Positions 44,180 through 53,876 of a stretch of 64,000 nucleotides of DNA are shown one piece after another (the first letter of the stretch is position 1; every line of letters starts with the position of its first letter). Position numbers and translations under genes: made by a program. The notes below the pieces were generated by a model. That model did no database searches. It was not told the DNA's origin and was given only the letters and a program-made list of their open reading frames with translations. Where the stretch lies: positions 12,370,501-12,434,500 of the forward strand of contig NZ_JAQNDO010000001.1 of assembly GCF_028369105.1 (NCBI RefSeq). The letters run 5' to 3'. The stretch comes from Polyangium mundeleinium. GTDB taxonomy: Bacteria; Myxococcota_A; Polyangia; Polyangiales; Polyangiaceae.

Positions 44180-45145
44180 ATGTTGAGCGCTCGCCTCCTC
44201 CCGCTCCTTTGCCTCGTCTCCCTCGCCGCGTGCCGCACGCCTGACAGCGCCTCGCCTCCGCCGCCCGCGACGGCCACCGCCGCGGCGACCTCGAGCGCCG
44301 CGCCCGCCCCGATCGCGAGCGCCGCCCCGGCCCCTTCCGCGAGCACGGCGCCCGCTGCTGCGGCTCCGCCCGAGCCTTGTGGCGAGATGGGGTGCCTGCT
44401 CTACGATACGCCCGAGGCCGCGTTTGCCGCGATCCTCGCGGAAAACCCGCTCATCCTCGGCATCGGCGAGTCGCACGCGCAGAAGGGCAAGGAGGGCATC
44501 CCCACGGCCACGAAGCGCTTCACCGACACGTTTTTGCCCCTGCTCGCCGGCAAGGCGAGCGACATCGTGCTCGAGATCTGGGTGTCCGAAGGGAAATGCG
44601 GGAAGGAAAAAGAGGCGCAGGTCGCGGAGCAGCAGAAGCCCGTCACGCAGGGCCAGGCCAAGACGAACCAGAACGAGTTCGTCACGCTCGGCGACGCGGC
44701 GTACGCGCTCGGCGTGAAGCCCCATATCCTGCGGGCGAGCTGCGCCGATTACGACGCGATCGTGAAGGCCGGGCCGGATTCGGTCATCGTGATGCTGGAG
44801 ATGATCGCGCGGCTCATGGATGAAAAAGCCAAGGCCCTCGCCTCCCGCAACGCGAACGCCGGCGCGGGCAAGATGGTCCTCACGTACGGCGGCGCCATTC
44901 ACAACGACCTCACCGCGCGTCCCGGGCGCGAGAAGTGGACGTTCGGGCCGGATCTCGCGGCCGCGACCGCGGACCGATACGTCGAGCTCGACCTCGTGGT
45001 GCCCGAGTTCATTCAGGACAACGACGCCTGGAAGGCGCTGCCCTGGGTGCCGCATTTCAAGCGGGACGCCCATCCCACGAAGACCACGGTCTTTCGGCCC
45101 GCAAAGGGCTCGTTCGTGCTGATCTTCCCGAAGACGGCGCAGTAA
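44180..45145 (+). CDS. Lipoprotein with ChaN/EreA-like fold
   Basis: MLSARLLPLLCLVSLAACR carries the lipobox LAAC (Cys18), followed by about 50 residues of Ala/Pro/Ser linker. The domain opens with LILGIGESHAQKG, a GExH-type motif seen in the ChaN/erythromycin-esterase/TIKI superfamily, then IVLEIWVSEGKCGKE and VLTYGGAIHNDL, where a second His-Asn pair may complete a metal or haem site. Two Cys (CGEMGC) precede it. The family is inferred from motifs only. The protein is probably attached to the outer membrane. Confidence 0.75.
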   Translation: MLSARLLPLLCLVSLAACRTPDSASPPPPATATAAATSSAAPAPIASAAPAPSASTAPAAAAPPEPCGEMGCLLYDTPEAAFAAILAENPLILGIGESHAQKGKEGIPTATKRFTDTFLPLLAGKASDIVLEIWVSEGKCGKEKEAQVAEQQKPVTQGQAKTNQNEFVTLGDAAYALGVKPHILRASCADYDAIVKAGPDSVIVMLEMIARLMDEKAKALASRNANAGAGKMVLTYGGAIHNDLTARPGREKWTFGPDLAAATADRYVELDLVVPEFIQDNDAWKALPWVPHFKRDAHPTKTTVFRPAKGSFVLIFPKTAQ

Positions 45146-45274
45146 CAAAGAACACATACTTACAAATCTTCCGCGGCGCGCATTTCTTGCCTGACCTATT
45201 GTGCGCGGGCCCCGATTTCGTGGATGATGCGCTGCATTTGGCTTGCAGCCCGTTTCATTCCGGAGGTTCGTTCC

Positions 45275-47491
45275 ATGTTGCATCGGCGTCATCTTGCTTC
45301 GTTCACACTTTCGTCCCTCGCGCTGGTCCTCGGCGCGGGACTCGCGGGCTGCGGCGACGATCCGCTTCCGCCCCCCTCGGGCACGGGGTCGAGCAGCTCG
45401 AGCGGCACCGGTGGACAGGGCGGCGGCGGCACCGGCGGCGTGGGCGGTGATGGCGGCGTGGGTGGCATGGGCGGCGGCGGCATGGGCGGCGGCGGCGGAA
45501 TGGTGTGTGTCCCCGAGCCCGAGGTCTGCGGCGACAACAAGGACAACAACTGCGACGGCGAGGTCGACGAGGGCTGCTGCACGCCGGGCAGCACGCAGGC
45601 CTGCTACACGGGCCCCGACGGCACGATGGGCGTCGGCGCCTGCATGGCGGGCGTGAAGACCTGCAACCCCGACGGCCTCAGCTACGGCCCGTGCGTGGGC
45701 GAGGTCGTCCCTGGGGCCCAGACGTGCGGCTTGACCGACGAGGACTGCAATGGCGTGGTCGGCGACGGCCCGGGCTGCCTGTGCACGCCGGGCAACACGA
45801 TGCCCTGCTACACGGGCCCGAACGGCACGCAGAACGTCGGCATTTGCAAGGGCGGCACCGCGACGTGCGCGCCCGACGGCCTCTCGTACGGCGCGTGCGC
45901 AGGCCAGGTCCTGCCGCAGGCCGAGACGTGCAATGCCGTCGACGACGATTGCGACATGTTCGTGGACGACGGCGCGAACTGCGCGTGCGCGCCGAACTCG
46001 ACGAAGGCCTGCTACACGGGGCCGAATGGCACGGCGGGCGTGGGCCTGTGCAAGATGGGCATCGAGACGTGCGCGCCGAACGGCTCCGGGTACGGGCCGT
46101 GCACGGGCGAGGTCGTGCCGACGCCGGAGAACTGCGCGACCACCGGCGACGACGATTGCAATGGCCAGGCGCCTGCGTGCACCGGCGACACGAGCTGGGT
46201 GCGGACCTTCGGCAACAACCAGGCTCAGATCGTGCTGGCCTCGGCGACCGACACGCAAGGCAATGGCGTCGTCGTCGGCAGGTTCTCGGGGGCGATCACC
46301 CTCCCCGCGCCGATCGGCACGCTGAACAGCACGGGCAACGACAACCTCTTCGTCATCAAGTACAATTCGACGGGCACCGTCGTATGGGCGAAGAAGTACG
46401 GCACTGCGGCCGGGCAGGACGTGACCAGCGTTGCCATCGACAGCGCGGGCGACGTGCTCATCGCGGGTGAGTTCCTCGGCTCCATCGATTTCGGCGACGG
46501 GCCGCTCACGAGCAACATGGGCTCGCGGGACATCTTCGTGGCGAAGCTCGCCGCCGCCACGGGAAACCAGGTCTGGAGCAAGGCCATCGCGAACGCGTAC
46601 ACGCAAGAGGAGGCGAGCGTCGCGGTGGACGCGGCGGACAACGTCTACGTCTCCGGCACGTTCTCGGCCAACCTCACGATTGACGCGCACGTCATCTCCC
46701 CGAGCGCGGGGGGTGGGCTCGAATTGTTCGTCACGAAGATGGACAAGACTGGCACGGCGCTCTGGGCGAAGGCGTACACCGGGCCGGGGACGCAATACGC
46801 GTATGACCTCGCGGTCTCGCCCGCAGGCGATATCGCGCTCGCCGGCGCGTTCCAGAACAGCCTCGATTTCGGCGGCGGCAAGACGCTCACGAGCGCCGGC
46901 GGTTATGACATCTTCGTCGCGAAGCTCGACACCATGGGCAACCCCGTCTTCGTGCTCGGCGCGGGCGACGCAGAGCTCCAGCGCGCAAACGCGGTCACCA
47001 TCGACAGCGCGGGCAACGTGCTCGTGACCGGCGAATACAACGGCTCGATGGACATCGGCAACGGCACGGTCACGAGCGGCGGCGCGGAGGACGTGTTCAT
47101 CGCGAAGTACAGCCCCTCGGGCTTCCACATGTGGAGCAAGACCATGGGCGGCATCAGCACGCAGCGCGGCAAGGACATCGCAGTCGACGCGTTCAACAAC
47201 GTGCTCGTCACGGGCCAATTCTGGGCCACCACGAATTTCGGCAAGGGCGACATCGCGTCGAACGGCGAGCACGACATCTTCGTCGCGAAGTACAACCCCG
47301 CCGGCACCGCGGCCTGGACCAAGAAGTTTGGCGGCGGCCTGACCGAGTCGGGCGAGACCATCGCGGCGGACAGCTCGGCCAGCGTGTGGCTCGGGGGCAG
47401 CTACCGGAGCAACAACGTCCTCTTCGGCGACGGCAACTTCACGACGAACGCAGGCCTCGAGGACGCGGTCGTCATCAAGCTGGCGCAGTGA
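45275..47491 (+). CDS. MopE-like lipoprotein with SBBP beta-propeller repeats
   Basis: The protein has 738 residues; ATG 45275 has CGGAGG nine bases upstream, and VLGAGLAGC is the lipobox. A Gly-rich linker (GGGGTGG...) leads to three Cys/Asp-rich repeats of the MopE type (CGDNKDNNCDGEVDEGC; CGLTDEDCNGVVGDGPGC; CNAVDDDCDMFVDDGANC), each followed by a CYTGPNGT-x-G-C unit; such repeats are predicted metal-binding. From about residue 310 the protein is an SBBP-type propeller of about 50-residue units (GNGVVVGRFSGAI, GDVLIAGEFLGSIDFG, DNVYVSGTFSANL, GNVLVTGEYNGSMDIG, NNVLVTGQFWATTNFG). It probably acts at the cell surface. Confidence 0.9.
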   Translation: MLHRRHLASFTLSSLALVLGAGLAGCGDDPLPPPSGTGSSSSSGTGGQGGGGTGGVGGDGGVGGMGGGGMGGGGGMVCVPEPEVCGDNKDNNCDGEVDEGCCTPGSTQACYTGPDGTMGVGACMAGVKTCNPDGLSYGPCVGEVVPGAQTCGLTDEDCNGVVGDGPGCLCTPGNTMPCYTGPNGTQNVGICKGGTATCAPDGLSYGACAGQVLPQAETCNAVDDDCDMFVDDGANCACAPNSTKACYTGPNGTAGVGLCKMGIETCAPNGSGYGPCTGEVVPTPENCATTGDDDCNGQAPACTGDTSWVRTFGNNQAQIVLASATDTQGNGVVVGRFSGAITLPAPIGTLNSTGNDNLFVIKYNSTGTVVWAKKYGTAAGQDVTSVAIDSAGDVLIAGEFLGSIDFGDGPLTSNMGSRDIFVAKLAAATGNQVWSKAIANAYTQEEASVAVDAADNVYVSGTFSANLTIDAHVISPSAGGGLELFVTKMDKTGTALWAKAYTGPGTQYAYDLAVSPAGDIALAGAFQNSLDFGGGKTLTSAGGYDIFVAKLDTMGNPVFVLGAGDAELQRANAVTIDSAGNVLVTGEYNGSMDIGNGTVTSGGAEDVFIAKYSPSGFHMWSKTMGGISTQRGKDIAVDAFNNVLVTGQFWATTNFGKGDIASNGEHDIFVAKYNPAGTAAWTKKFGGGLTESGETIAADSSASVWLGGSYRSNNVLFGDGNFTTNAGLEDAVVIKLAQ

Positions 47492-47523
47492 TCAGAATGT
47501 AACGGAAGGACACACCATTCGAC

Positions 47524-47558
47524 GCACGCCCGCGGCTCGCAGAGGGCCGCGGGCGTGC
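47524..47558. terminator. 13-bp perfect-stem hairpin between convergent genes
   Basis: GCACGCCCGCGGC (47524-47536) pairs perfectly with GCCGCGGGCGTGC (47546-47558) over a nine-base loop, midway between the convergent SBBP and PrcB-like genes. It is a likely bidirectional transcription stop, although neither side has a T-run; the region after it (47568-47592) carries short GCTCATCC repeats. Confidence 0.55.
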
Positions 47559-47591
47559 GCACCTCGCTCATCCGCTCATCCGCTCACGCGT

Positions 47592-48149
47592 TCACTCGCG
47601 CGACGCCTCGTCGTCGGGGCGCGAGAGCATCGGCTCCGAGGTGCAGTCGCGCACCTCCGTGACGTGGCTGAAGACCACGCGCCGCGTGGTCTCCGGCCGC
47701 GGGAACCGTGCGAGCACGTACGGATTCGTGAGCGCCTGCGTCACGAAGCAATGGGGGCCCGGTTCGAAGAGCCGGGTCTCGATCGTGAGCGTACGCCCGT
47801 CCGTGGATTGCCCGATGTACGAAATGTCGGCCTCGTAGCCGCCGGTCGGCATCGTGCCGGGCGCGTACAGGATCACCCATTCACGCTGGAAATTGAGGTC
47901 TTCCGGCGGCGGGCTGCCGACGAAAGTCTGGTACATCCGCGGCGACGTCAAGAGGGTCCGCAGCTCGCCGCGCGGCCGGCCGGAGGCGCGTACTTCCAGC
48001 TCCGTGAAAGGCACGGCGATCTCGCCCGGGTTCGGCGCCCGCGGCGGACGTCTGCTTCCTTCCCTGGCCGAGGCGTCACTGAGGGCCGTGCACGAAACGA
48101 CCGCCACGAGAGCCCAGCCGAGCACGTTCTTCCGGAAAAACGTCTTCAT
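47592..48149 (-). CDS. Exported PrcB C-terminal domain protein
   Basis: The product has 185 residues. MKTFFRKNVLGWALVAVVSC is a signal with a possible lipobox (VVSC). The domain REWVILYAPGTMPTGGYEADISYIGQSTDGRTLTIETRLFEPGPHCFVTQALTNPYVLARFPRP fits the PrcB_C family (strand, PTGGY turn, P-G, TxPYVL). PrcB was described as a subunit of a treponemal surface protease complex. No partner protease lies next to it here. It is convergent with the SBBP lipoprotein gene. Confidence 0.75.
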   Translation of the reverse strand: MKTFFRKNVLGWALVAVVSCTALSDASAREGSRRPPRAPNPGEIAVPFTELEVRASGRPRGELRTLLTSPRMYQTFVGSPPPEDLNFQREWVILYAPGTMPTGGYEADISYIGQSTDGRTLTIETRLFEPGPHCFVTQALTNPYVLARFPRPETTRRVVFSHVTEVRDCTSEPMLSRPDDEASRE

Positions 48150-48361
48150 GAATCCCCCGGGGCGAGGTGCCCGGCAAGAGCCGGGCCGACCAGGCTGGAC
48201 CACGCATTCCGCTTTTCCAGCTCCTCGAATGTGGAATCACTCGGCATTCCGACTTCGAAGAAACCCCAGGTTCGGGGCGGCGGGCGCGGCGCTGGGCCGT
48301 GGACGGGCGGCGGGCGGCGCGTTAGGCTCAGCCTGCTCGTGGCCTGGCCTGGAGGAGCACG

Positions 48362-50539
48362 ATGATGACGATTTTGCGAGGCAAGCGCCTTTCCCTCGGC
48401 CTCCCGGCCGCGCTCATGGTTCTCTGGCTCGGATGTGGCACCCCCGTCGCGCCCATGAAGAGCGAGCCGGTCGCGGCGCCCACGAGGCCCGAGCCGGACC
48501 AGGGCCCCACGCTGTCGGTCCCGGGGGTCGAGGCGCCGCCGTCCTCGTGCGCGAACGGGCTCGAGGAGCGCGCCTCGGTGGACATCGCCGGCGGCGCGGT
48601 CGCGTTTTTCTACGAGGACCGGCCCTCGCTCGGCAAGCTGGACGCGGGCGCGGGGTACGTGTACCTCGATCACGACAGCCAGAAGGCGTTCGTCGCGCGG
48701 CTCGAGACCTCGGGCGCGGCGAAGAGCGTGCGCGAAATCGTGTTCCCGGACAAACACGAGCGCTCGCACGTCGTGGGGGCCTTCCGCGGGAGCGACGTCG
48801 TGGTCGCGTCGGTCGTGTATCACGCGCAGCAGGAGGCCGATATCGAGCTCGTGCGGCTCGACGCCCAGGATCGCCCGGTCTGGTCGGCGCGCATCGATCC
48901 TTCGCCGCGGCTCGACGGCACGCCCGCGATCGCGTGGGGCAAGGACGAGATCGCCGTCGCCTGGACACGCGGCCCCTATCCCATGCACGAATCGGTGCGT
49001 GTCGCGCTCGTCAACGCGAAGACGGGCAAGGTCAAGCGCACCTTCGAGCTCTCCACGGGCGAGAATCCCGGCGTCCCCTCGATCGTGTGGGACGGCGAGG
49101 CGTACTGGGTCGGCTGGCATTCGCGCGAGACGCGCGGCACGATCGAGATCCGGCGCCTCACGGAGAATGGGCTCTCGGGCGTGGGCGCGACGCTCCAGGG
49201 CGGGGTCAATCCGTTCCTTTTGCCCACGCCCGCGGGCCTCGCCGTCGCCTGGGATCAGGACCGCAAGATATGGCTCGCGGTCCTGGACGCCGCGGGCAAC
49301 CCCAAGCTCGCGCCGCGGGTTGTCGCGACACACCCCGATCCGATTGCGTCGCCACGCAAGCCCGTCCTCGCCTGGGACGGCGCGCGGTTCGCGGTGGCCT
49401 ACGAGGCGCATTTCCACGCGTCGGTCATCGTCGCGCGGGATCCGGAGGCGCTGATCACGGTCGTGGAACCGAACGGCGTCGCGACGCCGCCGCTGACCCT
49501 GCACGACAAGGATTCGTCCGGGGAAATGCCGGCCGTCCTCTGGACCGAAAAAAAATGGCTCGTCGTGTACAACCGGGATCGATTGCAGAAAGGGAAAAAG
49601 CCAGCCGTCGTGTCCGCCCACCTCGCCTGCCGTGAAGCACCGGCACCGAGCGAGGCGACCCCGGCAGGCCCGTGCGACGCACGCACGCGCCCCGCGCCCG
49701 AGACCTTGCGCCTGCAGCCACACGCGGGCGCGGCGTCCGTCCTTCCGCTCGACGACGGCGGCTGGGCTGCGCTCCTCCTCGAAAAGGAGGAGATGATTTT
49801 CGCGCGCATCGATCGCGAAGGAAAAACGACGACGCGCACCGTCCTTCCCGCGGCGGCAGGTCGACGCGATCCATCCCTCGCGCGCGTGCCCGGGGGATTC
49901 GCGGCGGCGTGGATCGACGAACATGGCGCCGTCGAGGTCGGGAACATCGATGAGGCCGGCGCCATGCGAAAAACGACACGCCTGCCCGGCGACCCCATGA
50001 CGCGCAAGCCCGGGCTCGCCTGGACGAGCAAGGGCCTCGTGGTCGCCTATGCGCGCGGCGGCGCGGTCGTGACGGCGTTGCTCGATGGCGCCGCGCGCAT
50101 CGTCTCGCAGCCCGCGCCGGCGGCGCGATTCCCCTTCCAGCCCGGCGATTGCGCGCTCGGCCATGGCCCGAAGGGGCTGCTCGTCGCGTGCGTGACCGGC
50201 ACCGAGCGGACCGAGACCAGCGTGATCCGCGTGTCGCGCCTCGACGACACGGGAAAGGCGATCGGCGCCCCGTCGCTCGCATCCGGGCCCTACGCCCTGC
50301 TGCGAAATCCGTCCGTGATCGGCACGGTCGACGGCTTCTTGATTGCCGCGACCGGGCCTTTCGCGCGGGAGGTCGTCACGATCGAGCTCGGGCCGAACGG
50401 CGAGGTGCGCCGGCCCGAGCGGAAGCTCCTGTCGAGTTATGGGTATGGCGTGATCGGCGCTGCCGTAACCGGCAAAGACATCGTGGTCTTCGGGATCGAC
50501 GGGAAGACGCTCGCGGAGCGGAAGGTTTGTCCTGAATGA
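48362..50539 (+). CDS. Large beta-propeller lipoprotein
   Basis: The protein has 725 residues. MMTILRGKRLSLGLPAALMVLWLGCG gives a lipobox-like LWLGC (Cys25); GGAGGAGCACG precedes the two start ATGs. The mature protein is all-beta, with repeated units of the type PAIAWGKDEIAVAWTRG, PSIVWDGEAYWVGWHS, PVLAWDGARFAVAYEAH, PAVLWTEKKWLVVYNRD, PSLARVPGGFAAAWIDE and PGLAWTSKGLVVAYARG. These are W/Y-rich blades of one or two propellers. Such proteins are abundant in myxobacteria and probably bind ligands at the cell surface. No catalytic motif is visible. Confidence 0.85.
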   Translation: MMTILRGKRLSLGLPAALMVLWLGCGTPVAPMKSEPVAAPTRPEPDQGPTLSVPGVEAPPSSCANGLEERASVDIAGGAVAFFYEDRPSLGKLDAGAGYVYLDHDSQKAFVARLETSGAAKSVREIVFPDKHERSHVVGAFRGSDVVVASVVYHAQQEADIELVRLDAQDRPVWSARIDPSPRLDGTPAIAWGKDEIAVAWTRGPYPMHESVRVALVNAKTGKVKRTFELSTGENPGVPSIVWDGEAYWVGWHSRETRGTIEIRRLTENGLSGVGATLQGGVNPFLLPTPAGLAVAWDQDRKIWLAVLDAAGNPKLAPRVVATHPDPIASPRKPVLAWDGARFAVAYEAHFHASVIVARDPEALITVVEPNGVATPPLTLHDKDSSGEMPAVLWTEKKWLVVYNRDRLQKGKKPAVVSAHLACREAPAPSEATPAGPCDARTRPAPETLRLQPHAGAASVLPLDDGGWAALLLEKEEMIFARIDREGKTTTRTVLPAAAGRRDPSLARVPGGFAAAWIDEHGAVEVGNIDEAGAMRKTTRLPGDPMTRKPGLAWTSKGLVVAYARGGAVVTALLDGAARIVSQPAPAARFPFQPGDCALGHGPKGLLVACVTGTERTETSVIRVSRLDDTGKAIGAPSLASGPYALLRNPSVIGTVDGFLIAATGPFAREVVTIELGPNGEVRRPERKLLSSYGYGVIGAAVTGKDIVVFGIDGKTLAERKVCPE

Positions 50540-50542
50540 GCG

Positions 50543-51778
50543 TTAGGCCGAAGCGCTGACGCGGAGGGGGAACTGATCCATGGTGCGCATGATCGGGTGC
50601 ATCCCGTAGACCGGCTCGCCCGCGACCTCGACCTTCGGATACCGCGCGAACAGGCTCTGGAGCGCGATCTCGGCCTCCATGCGGGCGAGCGAGGCGCCAA
50701 GGCAGAAATGGGGACCCAGGCCGAACCAGTGGGTCCCCGTGTGCTGGCGGCGAATGTCGTACGCGTTCGCATCCGCCAGATATTCCGGATCCCGGAACGC
50801 CGACATCAGGAACAGGAAGACGGGCCGGCCCCGCTCCAGGTGAACATCTCCGTACGTGAATGACTCGGTTGCATACCGAACCATCGGCACCCGGCCGAAG
50901 ATGTTGAACCGGAGGGTCTCGTCGAAGGCATTCCGCGCGAGGCTCGGCTCATTTCGCAAGATCGCGAGCTGCTCGGGGTGCTGGAGCAACGTCAGGATCG
51001 CCTGATTCGTCCCGTGGTACGTGGTGTCGGTGCCGCCGACGAGCAGACCCGCGACGAGCGAGACGAGCTCGGCGTCGGAGAGCCGATCCTGCTCATCACA
51101 CGCATTGATGAGCTCGGTCGTCAGATCGTTTGGCATCGGGTTCGCTCGGCGATCGGCGATGACGGCGCGCACGATCGTCATGCCGCGCGAGATGATCGGC
51201 ATGCACGCCGCGAATTGCTCGGGCGAGAGCCCCGGCATGATCGTGGAGATGAGGGCCTCGGCGAAGGCCACGAACTCGGGCACGTGGTCCGAGGGGATGT
51301 TCAGGATGCTGGCGATCACCCGCACGGGATATTGCCGGGTGAATTCGGTGGAGATGTCGACCTCGCCCTCCTTCGGGAGCTTGTCGAGCAGCGCGTCGAT
51401 GATCGCCTTCACCTTCGGGCGATGCGCCTCGACCGCGCGCGGGCCGAACGTCGGGTTCAAGAGCTTGCGCAGCCGCGCGTGCGCCGCCGGGGGGACCATG
51501 AAGAGGTCATTCTCGCGCAGCGCAACGAACTCGGGGTAGGCAGCCTTCAATTCGGGAGGAAAGCCGGCGCCGAGGGTGGGATCGACTCCGAGCCTCGACT
51601 CTCGCAGAAGCGCCATGCAATCGCGGTAACGGAAGAAGATGTACCCGCCTCCCTGTTCCCAGTGGTAGACGGGCGACTCTTCACGAAAGCGAGCGAGCAA
51701 GGGGTGCGGATCCTTGGTGAACGAAGGATCCATGGGATCGTAACGCAGAGGTGCGGGCGTCGTCATGAGCGTATGCAT
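50543..51778 (-). CDS. Cytochrome P450
   Basis: The 411-residue P450 has all core motifs: I-helix AGLLVGGTDTTYHG (acid-alcohol pair DT), ExxR in DETLRFN, and the haem loop FGLGPHFCLGASLARME with the cysteine ligand. It inserts oxygen into an unknown substrate and will need a separate ferredoxin or reductase, none of which is adjacent. The start ATG is 51778; an ATG four codons later (MTTPAPLRYDP) is equally plausible. It is 35 bp downstream of an alpha-amylase gene on the same strand. Confidence 0.95.
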   Translation of the reverse strand: MHTLMTTPAPLRYDPMDPSFTKDPHPLLARFREESPVYHWEQGGGYIFFRYRDCMALLRESRLGVDPTLGAGFPPELKAAYPEFVALRENDLFMVPPAAHARLRKLLNPTFGPRAVEAHRPKVKAIIDALLDKLPKEGEVDISTEFTRQYPVRVIASILNIPSDHVPEFVAFAEALISTIMPGLSPEQFAACMPIISRGMTIVRAVIADRRANPMPNDLTTELINACDEQDRLSDAELVSLVAGLLVGGTDTTYHGTNQAILTLLQHPEQLAILRNEPSLARNAFDETLRFNIFGRVPMVRYATESFTYGDVHLERGRPVFLFLMSAFRDPEYLADANAYDIRRQHTGTHWFGLGPHFCLGASLARMEAEIALQSLFARYPKVEVAGEPVYGMHPIMRTMDQFPLRVSASA

Positions 51779-51813
51779 AGCACGCCATGACGACGCCCGC
51801 CGGACGTGGAAAA

Positions 51814-53865
51814 TTACTGCACGAGAATCATCGAGCTGCGCGGCGGCAGGTTTACGGTGGGTCCACTCACGGCCTGACCCGTGAGCAAGTTCGTGAGGTT
51901 GCCGCTCGGCAAGTTTCCGACGGATCCCTGCGTGTCGCCGCGGTTGATGGCGACGTAGACCGTCTCGGTCGAGTGCACCATCTTGTAGGCCATCGTATCG
52001 TTCGAGGCCCATAGCGACGAGCGCTTGCCGCGCCGGAGCGCGACGTGATCCTTGCGAATCTGGCCGAGCTTTTCGAGGTGCGTGCGGAGCAAGGTCTGGC
52101 CGGCGGAGTACCCGTTCCATTGCATGAAACGCCGGTTGTCCGGGTCACCCGCGCCGGGCAGGCCGATCTCGTCTCCGTAATAGATGAGCGGGACGCCGCG
52201 CGTGGTCATGATGAGCGTGAACCCGTTCGCCATGCGCTCGAATGCGTCCTGACCGGCGGGCAGGCCCGGCTGGTTTTGCCAGTTCATGTTCTTGCCGCCG
52301 TCCCAGGAATCGCTCCAGAGCGGGTTTTGCTGGGCCAGATGAATGACACGCGGCAGGTCGTGGTTGCCGATGAACGTGCTCATGACGCCATTTCCGTAAG
52401 CGTCGTCGTTGCCGTTCAAGAACCCTTCGAGCTGCTGCATCGTGCCCTGGCGCATGAGGATCTTCGAGCAGATCTCCGCGCGGAGCGGGAAATCGAACTG
52501 GCCGTCGAGCATGGTCGACGGATTGACGTATTTCTTGATGAGCGATTTGTCGCCCGTGTACGTCTCGCCGACCATGTAGAAATGCTTGCCCGTGACGGAG
52601 TCGATCTCGGCCGTGACGCGCGAGCGGAGCTCGGTCAGCCACGACATGTGCATGTGCTTCAACGCGTCGAGGCGGAAGCCGTCGATGCCCGTCTGCTGCC
52701 ACCACCAGACCATGTTGTCGATGCTGTACTTGCGCGCCGCCGCGTTCTCGTAATTGAAATCGGGCAGGTAGGGCGTGAACCAGCATTTTTCGGTGGTCGC
52801 GCCGTCCCAGGAGCAGCCCTCACCGCAAACGCAGTTGCCGCCGCTGCCGTTCGCGTTCGGCCAGAACCAGCTCGGGTTGTCGTTGTAGACCTGCGCCGAG
52901 TCGTGCGCGTGGTTCGCCGCATAATCGATGAGGACGGTGATGTTCACCTTGTGCGCCTCGTCGACGAGCTCCTTCAGCTTCGCCATCGTGCCGAAGCGCT
53001 CCTCGGCCTTGTAAAAGTCCTTCGGCCAGTAGCCGTGGTAAGCGCTGTAGTTCTTGCCGTCGTTGCCGAAGCCGGCGAGCTCGGTGTTGTCGATCGGGAC
53101 CGTGAGCCAGAGGGAGTTCACGCCGAGCTTCGTGAAATACCCGTCCTTGATCTTGTTGACGACGCCCTGCCAGTCGCCGCCCTGGTAATTGGACGCCGTC
53201 GGGACGTTCGGCACGGCCGTGCCGTTGTTCGAGGGGTCGCCGTCGAGGAAGCGGTCTACGAAGACGAAATAAAGGACCGCGTCGCGCCAGGCCTCGACGG
53301 GGCTGTCCTCCGGCGGATCGTCGCACGTCCAGGGGTCGCAGGTCGTCGGCGAGACGAGGCTGTTTTTCCCACCAAACCCGTCGTCGATCGTGTTCGGGTT
53401 GCCCGGGTCGTTGATCCAGTTGTTCCCATCGATGACGAACTTGTACTGGACGGGCTGGTTGTAGGGAATCGGGACAGTGGCTTCCCATTGCCCGTTCGCC
53501 TTCGTCATGGGGACGCCCACGTCCCAGCCGTCGGCCGCGAAGTTGCCGCGCACGACCACGCTGGTCTGGCCCATGTCGGCGAGCGTGAAGATGTAATCGC
53601 AGCGCTTCAAGCTATCGTCACACATGGGCGGGCCCGGGGGCTCGCCGCCGCCCGCGCCGCCCTGGCCCGTGGGGCCACCCGCGCCGACGCCGGAGCCGGA
53701 GCCGCTGAGCACCGGGGGTTTTTCCCCGGGATCGTAGCCGCCCAATCCATCAGGCGGCTGAAAGCCATTGAGGTCGTCGCTCGAGCAAGACGCCGCGCCG
53801 AGCAGCGGCGCGACGAGGAGGCCCGAGAGGGCGAGCGCTGTGAACGTATTCATCGAAGTTTTCAT
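51814..53865 (-). CDS. Alpha-amylase (GH13) lipoprotein 1
   Basis: The 683-residue enzyme hydrolyses alpha-1,4-glucans. The signal (MNTFTALALSGLLVAPLLGAASC) ends in a lipobox. After a Gly-rich linker comes a starch-binding or CBM48-like beta domain (VVVRGNFAADGWDVGVPM, VQYKFVIDGNNW). The (beta/alpha)8 barrel keeps the catalytic triad: Asp in DGFRLDALKH, Glu in MVGETYTG, Asp in FIGNHDLPR, with DYAANHAHD and GVPLIYYGDEIGLPGAG as further family regions. An unusual Cys-rich insertion (CVCGEGCSWDGATTEKCWF) occurs also in the neighbouring amylase. Start MKTSMNTF is chosen. It follows amylase 2 by 11 bp. Confidence 0.93.
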   Translation of the reverse strand: MKTSMNTFTALALSGLLVAPLLGAASCSSDDLNGFQPPDGLGGYDPGEKPPVLSGSGSGVGAGGPTGQGGAGGGEPPGPPMCDDSLKRCDYIFTLADMGQTSVVVRGNFAADGWDVGVPMTKANGQWEATVPIPYNQPVQYKFVIDGNNWINDPGNPNTIDDGFGGKNSLVSPTTCDPWTCDDPPEDSPVEAWRDAVLYFVFVDRFLDGDPSNNGTAVPNVPTASNYQGGDWQGVVNKIKDGYFTKLGVNSLWLTVPIDNTELAGFGNDGKNYSAYHGYWPKDFYKAEERFGTMAKLKELVDEAHKVNITVLIDYAANHAHDSAQVYNDNPSWFWPNANGSGGNCVCGEGCSWDGATTEKCWFTPYLPDFNYENAAARKYSIDNMVWWWQQTGIDGFRLDALKHMHMSWLTELRSRVTAEIDSVTGKHFYMVGETYTGDKSLIKKYVNPSTMLDGQFDFPLRAEICSKILMRQGTMQQLEGFLNGNDDAYGNGVMSTFIGNHDLPRVIHLAQQNPLWSDSWDGGKNMNWQNQPGLPAGQDAFERMANGFTLIMTTRGVPLIYYGDEIGLPGAGDPDNRRFMQWNGYSAGQTLLRTHLEKLGQIRKDHVALRRGKRSSLWASNDTMAYKMVHSTETVYVAINRGDTQGSVGNLPSGNLTNLLTGQAVSGPTVNLPPRSSMILVQ

Positions 53866-53876
53866 TCGGAGGCCCG

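Noticed and set aside
43925-47272. 1115-codon antisense open frame
   Set aside because: Opposite two genes with clear signal peptides and domains; composition is low-complexity Arg/Ala/Val without motifs.
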